Positions 54,402 through 63,288 of a stretch of 64,000 nt of DNA are shown piece after piece; the first letter of the stretch is position 1, and every line of letters starts with the position of its first letter. Source of the DNA: Spongiimicrobium salis (GTDB lineage Bacteria; Bacteroidota; Bacteroidia; Flavobacteriales; Flavobacteriaceae); assembly GCF_043678055.1 (NCBI RefSeq), contig NZ_JBHEQA010000001.1:310001-374000 (forward strand). The letters are read 5' to 3'. The translations under genes and the position numbers were made by a program. The notes under the pieces are model-generated. The model made no database searches. It was not told the DNA's origin and worked only from the letters and a program-made list of their open reading frames with translations.

Positions 54402-54857
54402 ATGAAAAAGTGTATTACCACCATTTTTATTTTATTTTTTTTAATTCTTTTCCAAGGCTGTCAACCTGAGGAAAGCGAAACCCTTGATGCCAATATCAAC
54501 GATGTTGAATTAAACCCCATAAATTCCCAATCCAGAGGTTCGGGCGGACCAGCGCCTTCCAATAGGGAATGCCCCTCTAACAATACCTTAACGCTTTTTA
54601 TTAAATATAAAAACCTAGTAACGGCAGCGGATAAAATTCGGATACGAAAATTACATGAAAAGTACTATACTATTTTTGAAGTAATTGAATCTACAACTTG
54701 TCCCAATGTGGAATTCTGGCGAGTGAATTGTAGTGAATACAAATTTGCCTGTCAACGCAAGTGCCATGTGGAAGAAGAAATAGAAGAACCTGGCACGCTT
54801 CCTGACGATTTCCCTTTACCTCCACTACCACATCCCTGTGATTCGGATGAATTATAA
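54402..54857 (+). CDS. Small Cys-rich lipoprotein
   Basis: The 151-residue protein has a lipobox LFQGC (Cys20). The mature part has a Gly/Ser/Pro-rich linker (RGSGGPAPSN), a central domain with the pattern NTLTLFIKYKNLVTAADKIRIR and FEVIESTTCPNVEFWRVNCSEYKFACQRKCHV containing several Cys residues, and an acidic/proline-rich tail. I do not recognise a family. A loose resemblance to propeptide-like (I9) inhibitor folds is possible but unproven. It overlaps the CHAT gene and so is probably a partner or substrate. Confidence 0.75.
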   Translation: MKKCITTIFILFFLILFQGCQPEESETLDANINDVELNPINSQSRGSGGPAPSNRECPSNNTLTLFIKYKNLVTAADKIRIRKLHEKYYTIFEVIESTTCPNVEFWRVNCSEYKFACQRKCHVEEEIEEPGTLPDDFPLPPLPHPCDSDEL

Positions 54858-57627
54858 TTTCAAAAACATCAAAAAAAAGAGGATAGCATGCTATCCCTTT
54901 TTTTTGATGTTTCTTATTTTCTTTTCAGGTCATAAAACTACTGCCCAAGAGCGGTCCGTACTTTATTCAGAAATTGTAACTGACAGCGTATTATCCATAA
55001 ATCACAAGGAAAAGAAGGCCGATAGTTTGTTCGCTATTTATCAAGCTGAAGGCAAATTTAAAATCTTAATTCAGGATCTAAGGCATCATGCCAATTGGTT
55101 TTATGGACAAAAAAAATACGACAAGGCAGTCGCCAGTGCAAAAAAAGGCTTATCCCTATATCAGCATACCGTAACCTTCAATGAAAATCTACATGGGCAA
55201 CTACTGTACAACTTAGCTTTGTACCATAGCCAAAATCAGGAATATTTAAAGGCCATACGAGTTTATCAAAAGCTTATTTCCCTGAACATAGACGGTAACT
55301 TTACCGCTAGGTCACATTCTCAAATAGGTTTTAATTATACCAAATTGGGTGATTTTCATAATGCCTTAAACTTTCATACCAAAGCAGAGCAATTGCTGTG
55401 GAACAACAAGGCATATGATGCTTATTTTAGAGATCGACTTTATGCTGCCAATGCATGTAGGCTATTAAATGAACCCACCATAACTATTGAAGGTATTAAA
55501 AGTTTAATGAAGGCAAAGCACAGAAACGATTCTTTAAAAGGCCAAGTAAGAGATCGATCGTTTACCCTCTACAAACGCATTGCCCAACTCCTCCATGGAG
55601 AAGAGCATTTAGCGCACCTTGGGAATGCTATGGAATATTATGAAAAAGCACTGGACATTGCCCTGCAACAAAAAAGAAGCTCAAGAATAGCAAGTACTTA
55701 TAACGATATTGCGGCATTGCATATGGATAAAAAAGAATACGCTTTAGCCAATACTTTTTACAAAAAAGCATTAAACTATTCCGGTTCCGACGACGATGTG
55801 CTATCCTATATCTACTACAGTCAATCCTTATTATTGGCGACTACCGAACACAACTACAAAGAGGCCTTGGAATTATCTAAAAAAGCAATAGCCTTAGCCT
55901 CTGGGGTATCAGAAACATGGAGTCCGGAACAAAGCGCTTTGGAAACGTATAGTAGTGCATATGACAAAGTTCATCTCCTAGAACTTTTAAAGATCCGAGC
56001 TATCCTTTGGATGGAATACTATGATAAGGAGCCGCAAAAAAAATATCTTGAAAATGCATTACAACTCTTTTCGATTTCGGATAAACTTATTGATATTATT
56101 CGTTTTCAAAGTATTGAACAAGCCTCTAAATTTTTTTGGAGAAAAGAAGGAGCTGACCTGTATTATAGAGCGGTAGCTGTTTCCTATAAACTAAACAAAC
56201 CGGACAAAGCTTTCTATTTTATGGAAAAAAACAAGGCTATTCTTCTTTTGGAAGATATTGCCTATGAACGCAGAAAGAGCGCTACCAGTTTACCAGATAG
56301 TTTGCTAAGCAAAGAATACGAACTCAAGAAAGCCATTTTGTGGGAAGAAGAGGAACTCGCTTATACTTCTTCGGTAAAAGCTCAAGATTCTATCAAAGAG
56401 GTTCTAGGGGATACTAAAAGGGAATATTCCAATTTTATCAATCAATTACAAAATCAGCATCCTGATTATTATTATCTTAAAAAACCTGCCATTATCAGAA
56501 CACTGCAAGATAGCAAAAAAGAAGGCCCCTTTATAGCCTATATGATTCCAAGTACCGGGAATATGAAAAAAGGATATGGCTTATTCAGCAATCAGGAACA
56601 TCAAATGCTATTTGAACTTCCCGAAACGCAGGTATTAAATGCAAAGATAAAGACCTTCAAAAAGGAAATTTCAAGGCCTTTTATTACCAAAGAAGAAGTG
56701 CAGCACTTTCAAAAGCATAGTGCAGAACTTTATGATATCCTCATTCCAAAGAAAATACAAGCCCTTATCGGAGAAAAGGCAATTACGATTATTCCGGATG
56801 GCAATACACAAAATATTCCTTTCGAAGCTTTAATTTCAAACAGAAAATTAGGACAATACTTTATACAGTCTAATTCCATCCATTACGCATATTCCCTGTC
56901 TTTCCTAAAAGAAAGTAAGAATTTAAATCGAAGTGCTGGAAAAATATATGGAGGTTTTGCCCCTCTTACTTTTGATTATATAACTATGTCCACTCTAAAA
57001 AATAGTGTGGACGAAATTCAATCCGCCCAAGAATTATTTGGAGGAGATGCGTATAGCGCTAAGACAGCACAATTGGATAGTTTTATCACCAGGAGCAATG
57101 ATTATAAAATTTTGCATTTGGCCACACATGCCGATGCTACGGACAGTATTTCCCCATGGGTAGCTTTCGCAGATCAAAAAATGACGCTTAACGATTTATA
57201 TACCATTAAAACACAAGCAGATCTTGTGGTACTCAGCGCGTGCAATACTTCTTTGGGTGAACTAAAGACAGGCGAAGGAGTCATGAGCTTGGCTCGGGGC
57301 TTCTTTAATAGTGGTTCCAAAAGTGTGCTATCATCGTTATGGGTCATTAATGATAAATCCAGTAAAGTCCTTATTCATGATTTTTATACCCAACTAGAAC
57401 AAGGTAACTCCAAGGCAGATGCTTTAAGAAAAGCTAAACTCAACTATCTTAAAAATCATGAATTCATGGAGGCATCTCCCTATTATTGGGCCTCTTTTGT
57501 ACTTATTGGAGATGGCGGGGAACTTGGATTACCACAAACCAATTGGTTGTTGTTCATTGGTAGTACGCTACTACTACTTTTTTTTATCGTTGTATTGAAA
57601 TATAAAAGCTTCAAAAGTAGCCCTTAG
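54847..57627 (+). CDS. Exported TPR-CHAT caspase-like protease
   Basis: I use the ATG at 54847 (GTG at 54838 is also possible), giving 926 residues and an 11-base overlap with the lipoprotein gene. An N-terminal signal or anchor (~8-30) is followed by TPR-like repeats through ~480. The CHAT domain occupies the last ~300 residues, with the catalytic pair His761 (LHLATHADA) and Cys799 (LSACNTSLGE) and the GEGVMSLARGFF block. A C-terminal membrane helix ends the chain (LLFIGSTLLLLFFIVVL). The TPR and CHAT parts should lie in the periplasm. The ECF sigma/anti-sigma pair is divergent. Confidence 0.87.
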   Translation: MNYNFKNIKKKRIACYPFFLMFLIFFSGHKTTAQERSVLYSEIVTDSVLSINHKEKKADSLFAIYQAEGKFKILIQDLRHHANWFYGQKKYDKAVASAKKGLSLYQHTVTFNENLHGQLLYNLALYHSQNQEYLKAIRVYQKLISLNIDGNFTARSHSQIGFNYTKLGDFHNALNFHTKAEQLLWNNKAYDAYFRDRLYAANACRLLNEPTITIEGIKSLMKAKHRNDSLKGQVRDRSFTLYKRIAQLLHGEEHLAHLGNAMEYYEKALDIALQQKRSSRIASTYNDIAALHMDKKEYALANTFYKKALNYSGSDDDVLSYIYYSQSLLLATTEHNYKEALELSKKAIALASGVSETWSPEQSALETYSSAYDKVHLLELLKIRAILWMEYYDKEPQKKYLENALQLFSISDKLIDIIRFQSIEQASKFFWRKEGADLYYRAVAVSYKLNKPDKAFYFMEKNKAILLLEDIAYERRKSATSLPDSLLSKEYELKKAILWEEEELAYTSSVKAQDSIKEVLGDTKREYSNFINQLQNQHPDYYYLKKPAIIRTLQDSKKEGPFIAYMIPSTGNMKKGYGLFSNQEHQMLFELPETQVLNAKIKTFKKEISRPFITKEEVQHFQKHSAELYDILIPKKIQALIGEKAITIIPDGNTQNIPFEALISNRKLGQYFIQSNSIHYAYSLSFLKESKNLNRSAGKIYGGFAPLTFDYITMSTLKNSVDEIQSAQELFGGDAYSAKTAQLDSFITRSNDYKILHLATHADATDSISPWVAFADQKMTLNDLYTIKTQADLVVLSACNTSLGELKTGEGVMSLARGFFNSGSKSVLSSLWVINDKSSKVLIHDFYTQLEQGNSKADALRKAKLNYLKNHEFMEASPYYWASFVLIGDGGELGLPQTNWLLFIGSTLLLLFFIVVLKYKSFKSSP

Positions 57628-57642
57628 ATCTGCATTAAATCT

Positions 57643-57666
57643 AAGGCCATCCAAATGGATGGCCTT
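57643..57666. terminator. Bidirectional terminator between CHAT and peptide genes
   Basis: AAGGCCATCC pairs perfectly with GGATGGCCTT around the loop AAAT. It lies between the converging ends of the CHAT gene and the GG-leader peptide gene. Confidence 0.75.
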
Positions 57667-57682
57667 GTGCTTTACGCCTTAC

Positions 57683-57901
57683 TTATTGAATAGGTCCTGA
57701 GCAAATATACCTTCCCGTGGGCCCTCCTTGATTGGCGCAAGCCCTTGCTTGGGTCGACGCGCTCGCATCTGGAGCACCACCTACAGACACACCACTATTA
57801 CAAAATATTCTACAAAACTGTCCAAATCCTCCTGAGATTTTTCCTTGTTCTTTTTTGTTCAATTGTACAACACCTTTCAATTCCAAAATGTTTTTTAACA
57901 T
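57683..57901 (-). CDS. Double-glycine-leader peptide (bacteriocin-like precursor)
   Basis: I start at the ATG at 57901, giving 72 residues (the longer in-frame reading from 57955 adds an unlikely 18-residue extension). The leader MLKNILELKGVVQLNKKEQ followed by KISGG at 21-25 is the GG-leader form common in Bacteroidota bacteriocin-like and ComC-like peptides. The 47-residue core has four Cys residues (30, 34 and two in the last third) and Gly/Ser-rich stretches, suited to disulfide bonds. No peptidase-containing ABC transporter is in the window. It is tail-to-tail with the CHAT gene. Confidence 0.7.
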   Translation of the reverse strand: MLKNILELKGVVQLNKKEQGKISGGFGQFCRIFCNSGVSVGGAPDASASTQARACANQGGPTGRYICSGPIQ

Positions 57902-58259
57902 AAGTAAATAATATATAAATGATGAACTGCAAACATTTAGAGACAGTCGCAGCATATGTCTACAGAAAGAGGTTCAACGCCTTTCTTACCACATAGTTAC
58001 TGCACTATAAAAAAGTTACCCATCCAATATTAAAAATCTTACAATTTTTCGCCCCTTAAAAGATTTTCGAAAATATAGTATTCATTGAACGAAAAAAGAC
58101 TATTGTTTTTATGTAATAATTCTAAATTGGCGGAAGTATCTAGCAAACCTTATCGCTAAAATTGAAGCCAATGAAAAATCCAACGGTATTGTATAAATAC
58201 CGGAATATTTATTACGCCAAAACACTACTCTTGTATTCGTTTCTACATCGCATTTATTT
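57902..58259. other. Intergenic region upstream of the GG-leader peptide gene
   Basis: This 358-base AT-rich gap lies between the peptide gene and the end of the Ppx/GppA gene, both on the minus strand, so it should hold the promoter of the peptide gene. No clean TAnnTTTG box or further gene is visible. An out-of-frame reading at 58109-58327 overlaps the Ppx/GppA gene and is not considered real. Confidence 0.45.
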
Positions 58260-59153
58260 CTACCCCTCCAAACCCCGATAATACAACATCTTGATAATCC
58301 CATCGGGCAGACCGATCTTGGGCACATGAATTTGTTTAGCGCCGCTCCATTTGGCAGCTGAGAGGTAGATTTGTATCGCGGGTATGATCACATCGGCACG
58401 ATCCGGATTCAATCCCAATTCGGAAATACGATCTTCGTAGTCCAGGCTTTTTAAAAATTGGTATTGTGCATTCAACCAAATATAGGACAGGGACTGCCCC
58501 ATTTTTCGACCTGACATCTTATGTAATTTGTTGATGTTCCCTCCCGTTCCCATAATGGCGATTTTAGAAAGGTTTTGGGTATGGGCCTTTATCCAACTTT
58601 CCACTTCATTCCAAATAGTATCAGTTACCATTTTATTTAAAAGACGGACAGTTCCTATTTTAAAGGATTTGGCGGCAAGTACTTTTTCATTGGCGAATAA
58701 GGTAAACTCCGTACTTCCTCCTCCCACATCCACAAACAAATACGATTTTCCTTTTTCTGCAGCACTATATAAATCTGTTGATGCAATAATGGTAGCTTCC
58801 TTTTTCCCATCGATAATTTCTATTTCGATCCCAGAAGCTTCTTTCACTTGCTCCACAATTTCATTTCCGTTGGCTGCTTCGCGCATTGCCGATGTGGCGC
58901 AAGCCATGTATTCCTCTACCTCATGTACTTTCATCAACAATTTAAAGGCCTGCATACTCTGCATCATTCGCGCTGCGTTCTTTTCCGAAATTTTCCCTAT
59001 GGTAAACGCATCTTGCCCCAAGCGAACGGGGACCCGTACTAAAGCCCCCTTCCTAAATTTTGGTTTTTTACCTTCTTCCTCAATAACATTATTGATCAGC
59101 AATCGAATGGCATTGGAGCCAATATCGATAGCCGCAAACTTGCGAATTCTCAA
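58260..59153 (-). CDS. Ppx/GppA-family exopolyphosphatase
   Basis: The 297-residue protein has the ASKHA nucleotide-binding motifs FAAIDIGSNAIRLLI near residue 5, DVGGGSTEFTLF near residue 140 and GTGGNINKL near residue 205. It is the short form seen in Bacteroidota, with no C-terminal HD-like domain. It would hydrolyse polyphosphate or pppGpp in the cytoplasm. No ppk gene is adjacent. It stands apart from the neighbours. Confidence 0.9.
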   Translation of the reverse strand: MRIRKFAAIDIGSNAIRLLINNVIEEEGKKPKFRKGALVRVPVRLGQDAFTIGKISEKNAARMMQSMQAFKLLMKVHEVEEYMACATSAMREAANGNEIVEQVKEASGIEIEIIDGKKEATIIASTDLYSAAEKGKSYLFVDVGGGSTEFTLFANEKVLAAKSFKIGTVRLLNKMVTDTIWNEVESWIKAHTQNLSKIAIMGTGGNINKLHKMSGRKMGQSLSYIWLNAQYQFLKSLDYEDRISELGLNPDRADVIIPAIQIYLSAAKWSGAKQIHVPKIGLPDGIIKMLYYRGLEG

Positions 59154-59544
59154 TGTGTACCTCTTTTTTTAATATTCCCCGAACAAGATAGCAATCATGT
59201 CCCGTATTTCATGTGTAAATCCTAAAGTTCTCCCCTTCAACACTTGTCAACTTTCTTCCCACAAGAGATTCATCACTTACAAATCATTGATACGTAGCCA
59301 TATAAAATACATTACCCTTCTTTTTCTTACCACTCATAAAGAATTTCCTACTATTCATACATTTCAGGCCTCAATTGTCCGGAATAACAGTATTTTTAAA
59401 AGAGGCTTACTTCTCTTTCTTGTCAAAGCGATAGCACTAAGCATCTACTCCCCCAAAACCTAAAATGAATTGATTTTACCTGCTTTTGGATGATAGCTCT
59501 TATTCCATTAGTCAACATACCCCTTTAGGGAAAAACAAACACCT
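59154..59544. other. Intergenic region without recognised gene
   Basis: This 391-base gap lies between divergent genes. A reading of 88 codons on the plus strand (59197-59463) has no domain or signal, is rich in rare-looking codon use, and I do not consider it coding. A short CCCTTTAGGG dyad at 59521-59530 precedes the lipoprotein gene. The promoters of both flanking genes must lie here. Confidence 0.4.
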
Positions 59545-59910
59545 ATGAAATTAAAAAAAACGATCCAAACCGTATTTCTTTTTTTGATGATAGGCAGCAT
59601 TTCATCTTGTGTAAGCACAAGAATAGAAGCTAGTCCTTATCCTGATAGTGTTGTTAATCTAGAATGTCAGCGAAAATCTAGCTGGAGTTATTTCTGGGGT
59701 TTACAACAAAAAACCGTGAGTGCCAATCCGGAGATTGAAAACACCGAATGTCCATGCCGAGAAAAGGCAATGGCCTATACGGTAGTAAAAACTTCTTTTG
59801 GAGATTCCCTATTAAGTCTGGTGACTTTGGGAACCGTGAATCGTAGAACGGCCATTTATGGCTGTGCCAGACCTGTAATCCCCGATGAACCTTCTCTTGA
59901 CGAAAAATAA
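59545..59910 (+). CDS. Small lipoprotein, Bor-like in outline
   Basis: The 121-residue protein has a lipobox ISSC with Cys22. The mature region contains SSWSYFWGLQQKTVSANPEIENTECPCREKAM and VKTSFGDSLLSLVTLGTVNRRTAIYGCA, an arrangement with paired Cys residues that resembles small Bor-like surface lipoproteins. The family is not certain. It is 6 bases ahead of the FAD-linked oxidase gene, so they form one operon. It could be an envelope partner of the oxidase or amidase. Confidence 0.7.
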   Translation: MKLKKTIQTVFLFLMIGSISSCVSTRIEASPYPDSVVNLECQRKSSWSYFWGLQQKTVSANPEIENTECPCREKAMAYTVVKTSFGDSLLSLVTLGTVNRRTAIYGCARPVIPDEPSLDEK

Positions 59911-59916
59911 TATCCT

Positions 59917-61491
59917 ATGATTCCACAAGGTATAGATAAGCTACCCATTGAAAAATGGAGTAATAAGCACGAAAACTTTACACACGACCTCACCCCAGGA
60001 GCTTCATTCAAGCTCTGGAACCCTCCTGCAAACAGTTATAAAGAGCGGTATAGGGCCACGACCAAAAATTTTCAATGGCTGATCGATCATGCAGTGACCA
60101 AAAACCTAAAATTGCGCGCCATGGGCAGTGGTTGGTCTTTCACTAAGGTAGGAGTTACCGAGGGTGGGCTTATTGATACGGCCTCCTTAAATTTCTCCTT
60201 TCCGCTTTCAAAAAAGTATACAAGTCCCCAGTATGCCCAACAGCCCGAAGATCTTTACTTTTTACAGTGCGGGGCCATTGTATATGAATTAAATAATCGG
60301 CTGGCATCCAAAGTTCCGCAACGGTCTATTAAAGCTTCGGGAGCCAGTAACGGGCAGACCATTGCCGGCGCCCTTTCTACCGGAACCCATGGAGCAGCTA
60401 TCCATGTGGGTTCCATTCCCGATTTTGTAGTAGGCCTGCATATTGTTACGGGCAGTGACAAACATATTTGGTTAGAGCGTGCCTCCTACCCTGTTGCCTC
60501 TGCTGATTTTGTGGATTGGTTGGATGCAGAACTTGTTCAAGACGACGCCCAGTTCAATGCGGCTTTGGTAAGTTTTGGAAGCTTTGGTTTTATCCATGGG
60601 GTCATGATTGAAACAGAACCACAATTTTTGCTGACCGAACATCGCTTGGGGAACGTGGCTTACGACGACACCTTAAAAAATGCCATGAAGACCTTGGATT
60701 TTTCCCATCTCAACTTACCGGGAACGGGTGTCAATGGAGATTTATATCATTTTGAAGTGCTTTTTAATATGCACGATTTTGAACCTAACAATCCAGCCAA
60801 AGGTGCCTTTCTAAAGTATATGTTCAAAAAACCTTTTGCATTGCCCTACACCTCGATCAAACGTACTAATGATTTTACGTATGGCGATGACCTTCTAGGC
60901 ATTATATCTACCGTTTTGGATAAACTCCCGGGATCGGGTTTGCTTATTGCAGCAATGGTCAACGCCATGTTCGGCCTCGCGTTTAAGCCACAACCTCCAG
61001 TCACGGGTACTGTGCGAGATATATTCAATTATACCAAGTTTAGGGGGAAAGTAGCCAGTGCCGCTATAGGAATAGCTATTGCCGATTCTCCAAAAGCCGT
61101 GGAACTGATCATGGAAGTCAATAAGCAACATCCTTTTCCAGGGGGACTGTCTTTACGCTACGTCAAAGGAACTAAAGCTACTCTTGGTTTTACCAAATTT
61201 GCAGACACTTGCGTCTTGGAAATGGATGGAGCCGATGGCAAAGTGGCCCGGAAATTTTATGAAGCCGTTTGGAACAAATTGGAGCAGTCCAATATTCCGT
61301 ATACCCTACATTGGGGGAAGATCAATTTTAATCTAAATGCCACTCGAGTAAAAAAAATGTACGGCAATACGGCAGTCACAGCTTGGATCGATGCTAGAAA
61401 CGCCTTACTTGCACCGGCGGCCTTACCCGTGTTCACCAATAAGTTCATTGAAAAATGTGGCTTGGATAAAATCAAAGGAGCCATTGTCTAA
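59917..61491 (+). CDS. FAD-binding (PCMH-type) sugar-lactone oxidase-like protein
   Basis: The 524-residue protein has the PCMH FAD-binding domain at ~45-240, with RAMGSGWSFT near residue 70 and SGASNGQTIAGALSTGTHGAA near residue 145, where the STGTHG His is at the covalent flavin position of the GULO/ALO and alditol oxidase group. The C-terminal half (YRFHWGK-like LHWGKINFNLN) matches the ALO substrate domain. No signal peptide is seen, so it should be cytoplasmic, unless exported by a secretion system. The amidase gene follows 11 bases later. Confidence 0.82.
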   Translation: MIPQGIDKLPIEKWSNKHENFTHDLTPGASFKLWNPPANSYKERYRATTKNFQWLIDHAVTKNLKLRAMGSGWSFTKVGVTEGGLIDTASLNFSFPLSKKYTSPQYAQQPEDLYFLQCGAIVYELNNRLASKVPQRSIKASGASNGQTIAGALSTGTHGAAIHVGSIPDFVVGLHIVTGSDKHIWLERASYPVASADFVDWLDAELVQDDAQFNAALVSFGSFGFIHGVMIETEPQFLLTEHRLGNVAYDDTLKNAMKTLDFSHLNLPGTGVNGDLYHFEVLFNMHDFEPNNPAKGAFLKYMFKKPFALPYTSIKRTNDFTYGDDLLGIISTVLDKLPGSGLLIAAMVNAMFGLAFKPQPPVTGTVRDIFNYTKFRGKVASAAIGIAIADSPKAVELIMEVNKQHPFPGGLSLRYVKGTKATLGFTKFADTCVLEMDGADGKVARKFYEAVWNKLEQSNIPYTLHWGKINFNLNATRVKKMYGNTAVTAWIDARNALLAPAALPVFTNKFIEKCGLDKIKGAIV

Positions 61492-61502
61492 AAAAGTAAA
61501 TC

Positions 61503-62276
61503 ATGAAAGCTACAAGCATACCCAATCACGAGCGATCTTTCTTTACGCGTAAAACAGATTCGCACGGGAAAAAATTTATACTCAAAGAAATGAGCGTCCC
61601 CATCAAAGGTACTAACACTAGTATGGCTTATGTATCCTGCCGTCGGGAAAATGAGGATAGTTCCTTCTATTATGAGGAAGCCTTTAAAAAAAATCAGGTG
61701 GTCATTCATTATACCGCCGGATATCTTAAAGGTGATGTGGCTACATTGACCACTCCTTCAAACCATGTATCCGTCCCTTTTATCATTGCTAGAAACGGGG
61801 CAATTTTAAACCTATGGTCTTCTGCCTTTTGGTCGTATCACTTGGGTCCTGGTGCAAGTGGCGGAAACACGGCCGGGAGCAAGAGAACCATAGCCATAGA
61901 GCTTTCCAATATTGGATATCTTAAACAAATTGGGAACAATTTAGTTTCTCCCTATAGTAATACTGATGTGTATTGCACGCTAGACGACACCCAATTTTAT
62001 ACTACCTTGGATTCTCCGTATAGAGGTCATCGCTTCTTTGCCACTTTTACGGAAAAACAATATGAGAGTTTGGGAATTTTGTTGCGCTATTTAACGGCAC
62101 AATATGACATTCCCAAAAATTTCTTAGACGAAGATGAACGTTACAACGTAGGCAGTCCACAAAAAATGACCGGTTTCAGGGGTATTGTATCCCATGTAAA
62201 TTATAGAAGTTCCGGGAAATGGGATATTGGTCCCGCTTTTGACTGGAACCGCTTGTTCAATGCTGTCATGGGATAA
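61503..62276 (+). CDS. N-acetylmuramoyl-L-alanine amidase (amidase_2/PGRP fold)
   Basis: The 257-residue protein has an amidase_2 core with the zinc ligand His in VVIHYTAGYLKG (~residue 76), the second His and acidic ligand in SHVNYRSSGKWDIGPAFDWN near residue 240, and the typical TIAIELSNIG. A short N-terminal part (~1-55) is of unknown type. There is no signal peptide, which is odd for a peptidoglycan-cleaving enzyme. The gene lies 11 bases behind the FAD-linked oxidase gene. Either it is exported by a non-Sec route, acts on imported muropeptides, or is a toxin-like effector. Confidence 0.85.
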   Translation: MKATSIPNHERSFFTRKTDSHGKKFILKEMSVPIKGTNTSMAYVSCRRENEDSSFYYEEAFKKNQVVIHYTAGYLKGDVATLTTPSNHVSVPFIIARNGAILNLWSSAFWSYHLGPGASGGNTAGSKRTIAIELSNIGYLKQIGNNLVSPYSNTDVYCTLDDTQFYTTLDSPYRGHRFFATFTEKQYESLGILLRYLTAQYDIPKNFLDEDERYNVGSPQKMTGFRGIVSHVNYRSSGKWDIGPAFDWNRLFNAVMG

Positions 62277-62366
62277 CAAAAAGTGCCCATCAACTTTTGC
62301 ATTGTTCTGGATAAGTGCGTTGCTTTTTTTAACTTTCCATATTTATAATGAAAAGTAATCCTTGCT

Positions 62367-63224
62367 ATGCATTTCTTCTATTTTGACGATCAAAAGTATG
62401 GTTTTGAATTGATGATGGACCTGCATCGGTTCGAAAGCAATCCAAATACACATTTTCAACCCGAAGTGCATACTATTGATTTCTATGAAATTATGATCCT
62501 TGAGGAAAGCAAAGGCGATGTTTACCTCAATGACCATGGCACCTCCTTAAAGCCTTTGACCTTGCTTTTTGCTTCCCCCCATCAAAAAAAGAAAAACAAC
62601 ATAAGGGACGCCAAGGGGTTCCATTTAGTATTTAAAAGTGATTTTCTTGCCGACTTTTTTTCAGACAAACTCTTCGTCCATCGCCTGCATTATTTTTACA
62701 ATGCCGTACATCCACAATTTTTTCAGATACGTCCGGAAGATTATGGGTTGATCAAAAGCTGTCTCCATGAAATACAGGAAGAGATCCATCAGTACAAGAT
62801 AGATAGCAAGCATATTATACGTTCCTTGCTCTACTTTGTCCTGTCTAAACTCAATAGATTATATGCAGTCCATTATCAGATTTCCCGTGATCAATATGCA
62901 CATATAGAAGTATATCAATTCAAAGAAGTTCTGGAAAAGCAAATTCGTAACCTACAACGTGTTGAGGCCTATACCAGCATACTGGGTACAGATAGGAATC
63001 GCCTAAATAAACTTTTAAAGCAGTATGACGGTTCTACCATTACCCAAAATATTCATCAACGATTGATTCAAGAAATCAAAACCGAACTCCTCTACACCTC
63101 CAAGACAATTTCGGAAATTGCCCATGCGCTGAATTTCAGTGAATCCAATAACCTATCCCGTTTCTTTACGCAACACGAAAAGATGAGTCCCTCTCAATTT
63201 AGAACGAAATACAAAATGATATAA
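62367..63224 (+). CDS. AraC-family regulator
   Basis: The 285-residue protein has an N-terminal AraC_binding-like domain (~20-120; KPLTLLFASPHQ and FHLVFKSDFLADFF) and a C-terminal helix-turn-helix pair at ~190-285 (EAYTSILGTDRNRLNKLLKQYDGSTITQ, ISEIAHALNFSESNNLSRFFTQHEKMSPSQFRTKYK). It follows the amidase gene by 90 bases on the same strand. A truncated secreted protein gene is 64 bases downstream and is a likely target. Confidence 0.85.
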   Translation: MHFFYFDDQKYGFELMMDLHRFESNPNTHFQPEVHTIDFYEIMILEESKGDVYLNDHGTSLKPLTLLFASPHQKKKNNIRDAKGFHLVFKSDFLADFFSDKLFVHRLHYFYNAVHPQFFQIRPEDYGLIKSCLHEIQEEIHQYKIDSKHIIRSLLYFVLSKLNRLYAVHYQISRDQYAHIEVYQFKEVLEKQIRNLQRVEAYTSILGTDRNRLNKLLKQYDGSTITQNIHQRLIQEIKTELLYTSKTISEIAHALNFSESNNLSRFFTQHEKMSPSQFRTKYKMI

Positions 63225-63288
63225 AACAGTTTCAATTTGATACGAAAGAATCTTTGGTTTCATCGGACCTTTGTTTCAAACGATAGTC

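Noticed and set aside
58109..58327. A 72-codon reading on the minus strand overlapping the end of the Ppx/GppA gene.
   Set aside because: It overlaps the conserved C-terminus of the Ppx/GppA protein in another frame and shows no domain.
59197..59463. An 88-codon reading upstream of the small lipoprotein gene.
   Set aside because: No recognisable domain or secretion signal, and it lies in the divergent promoter region.
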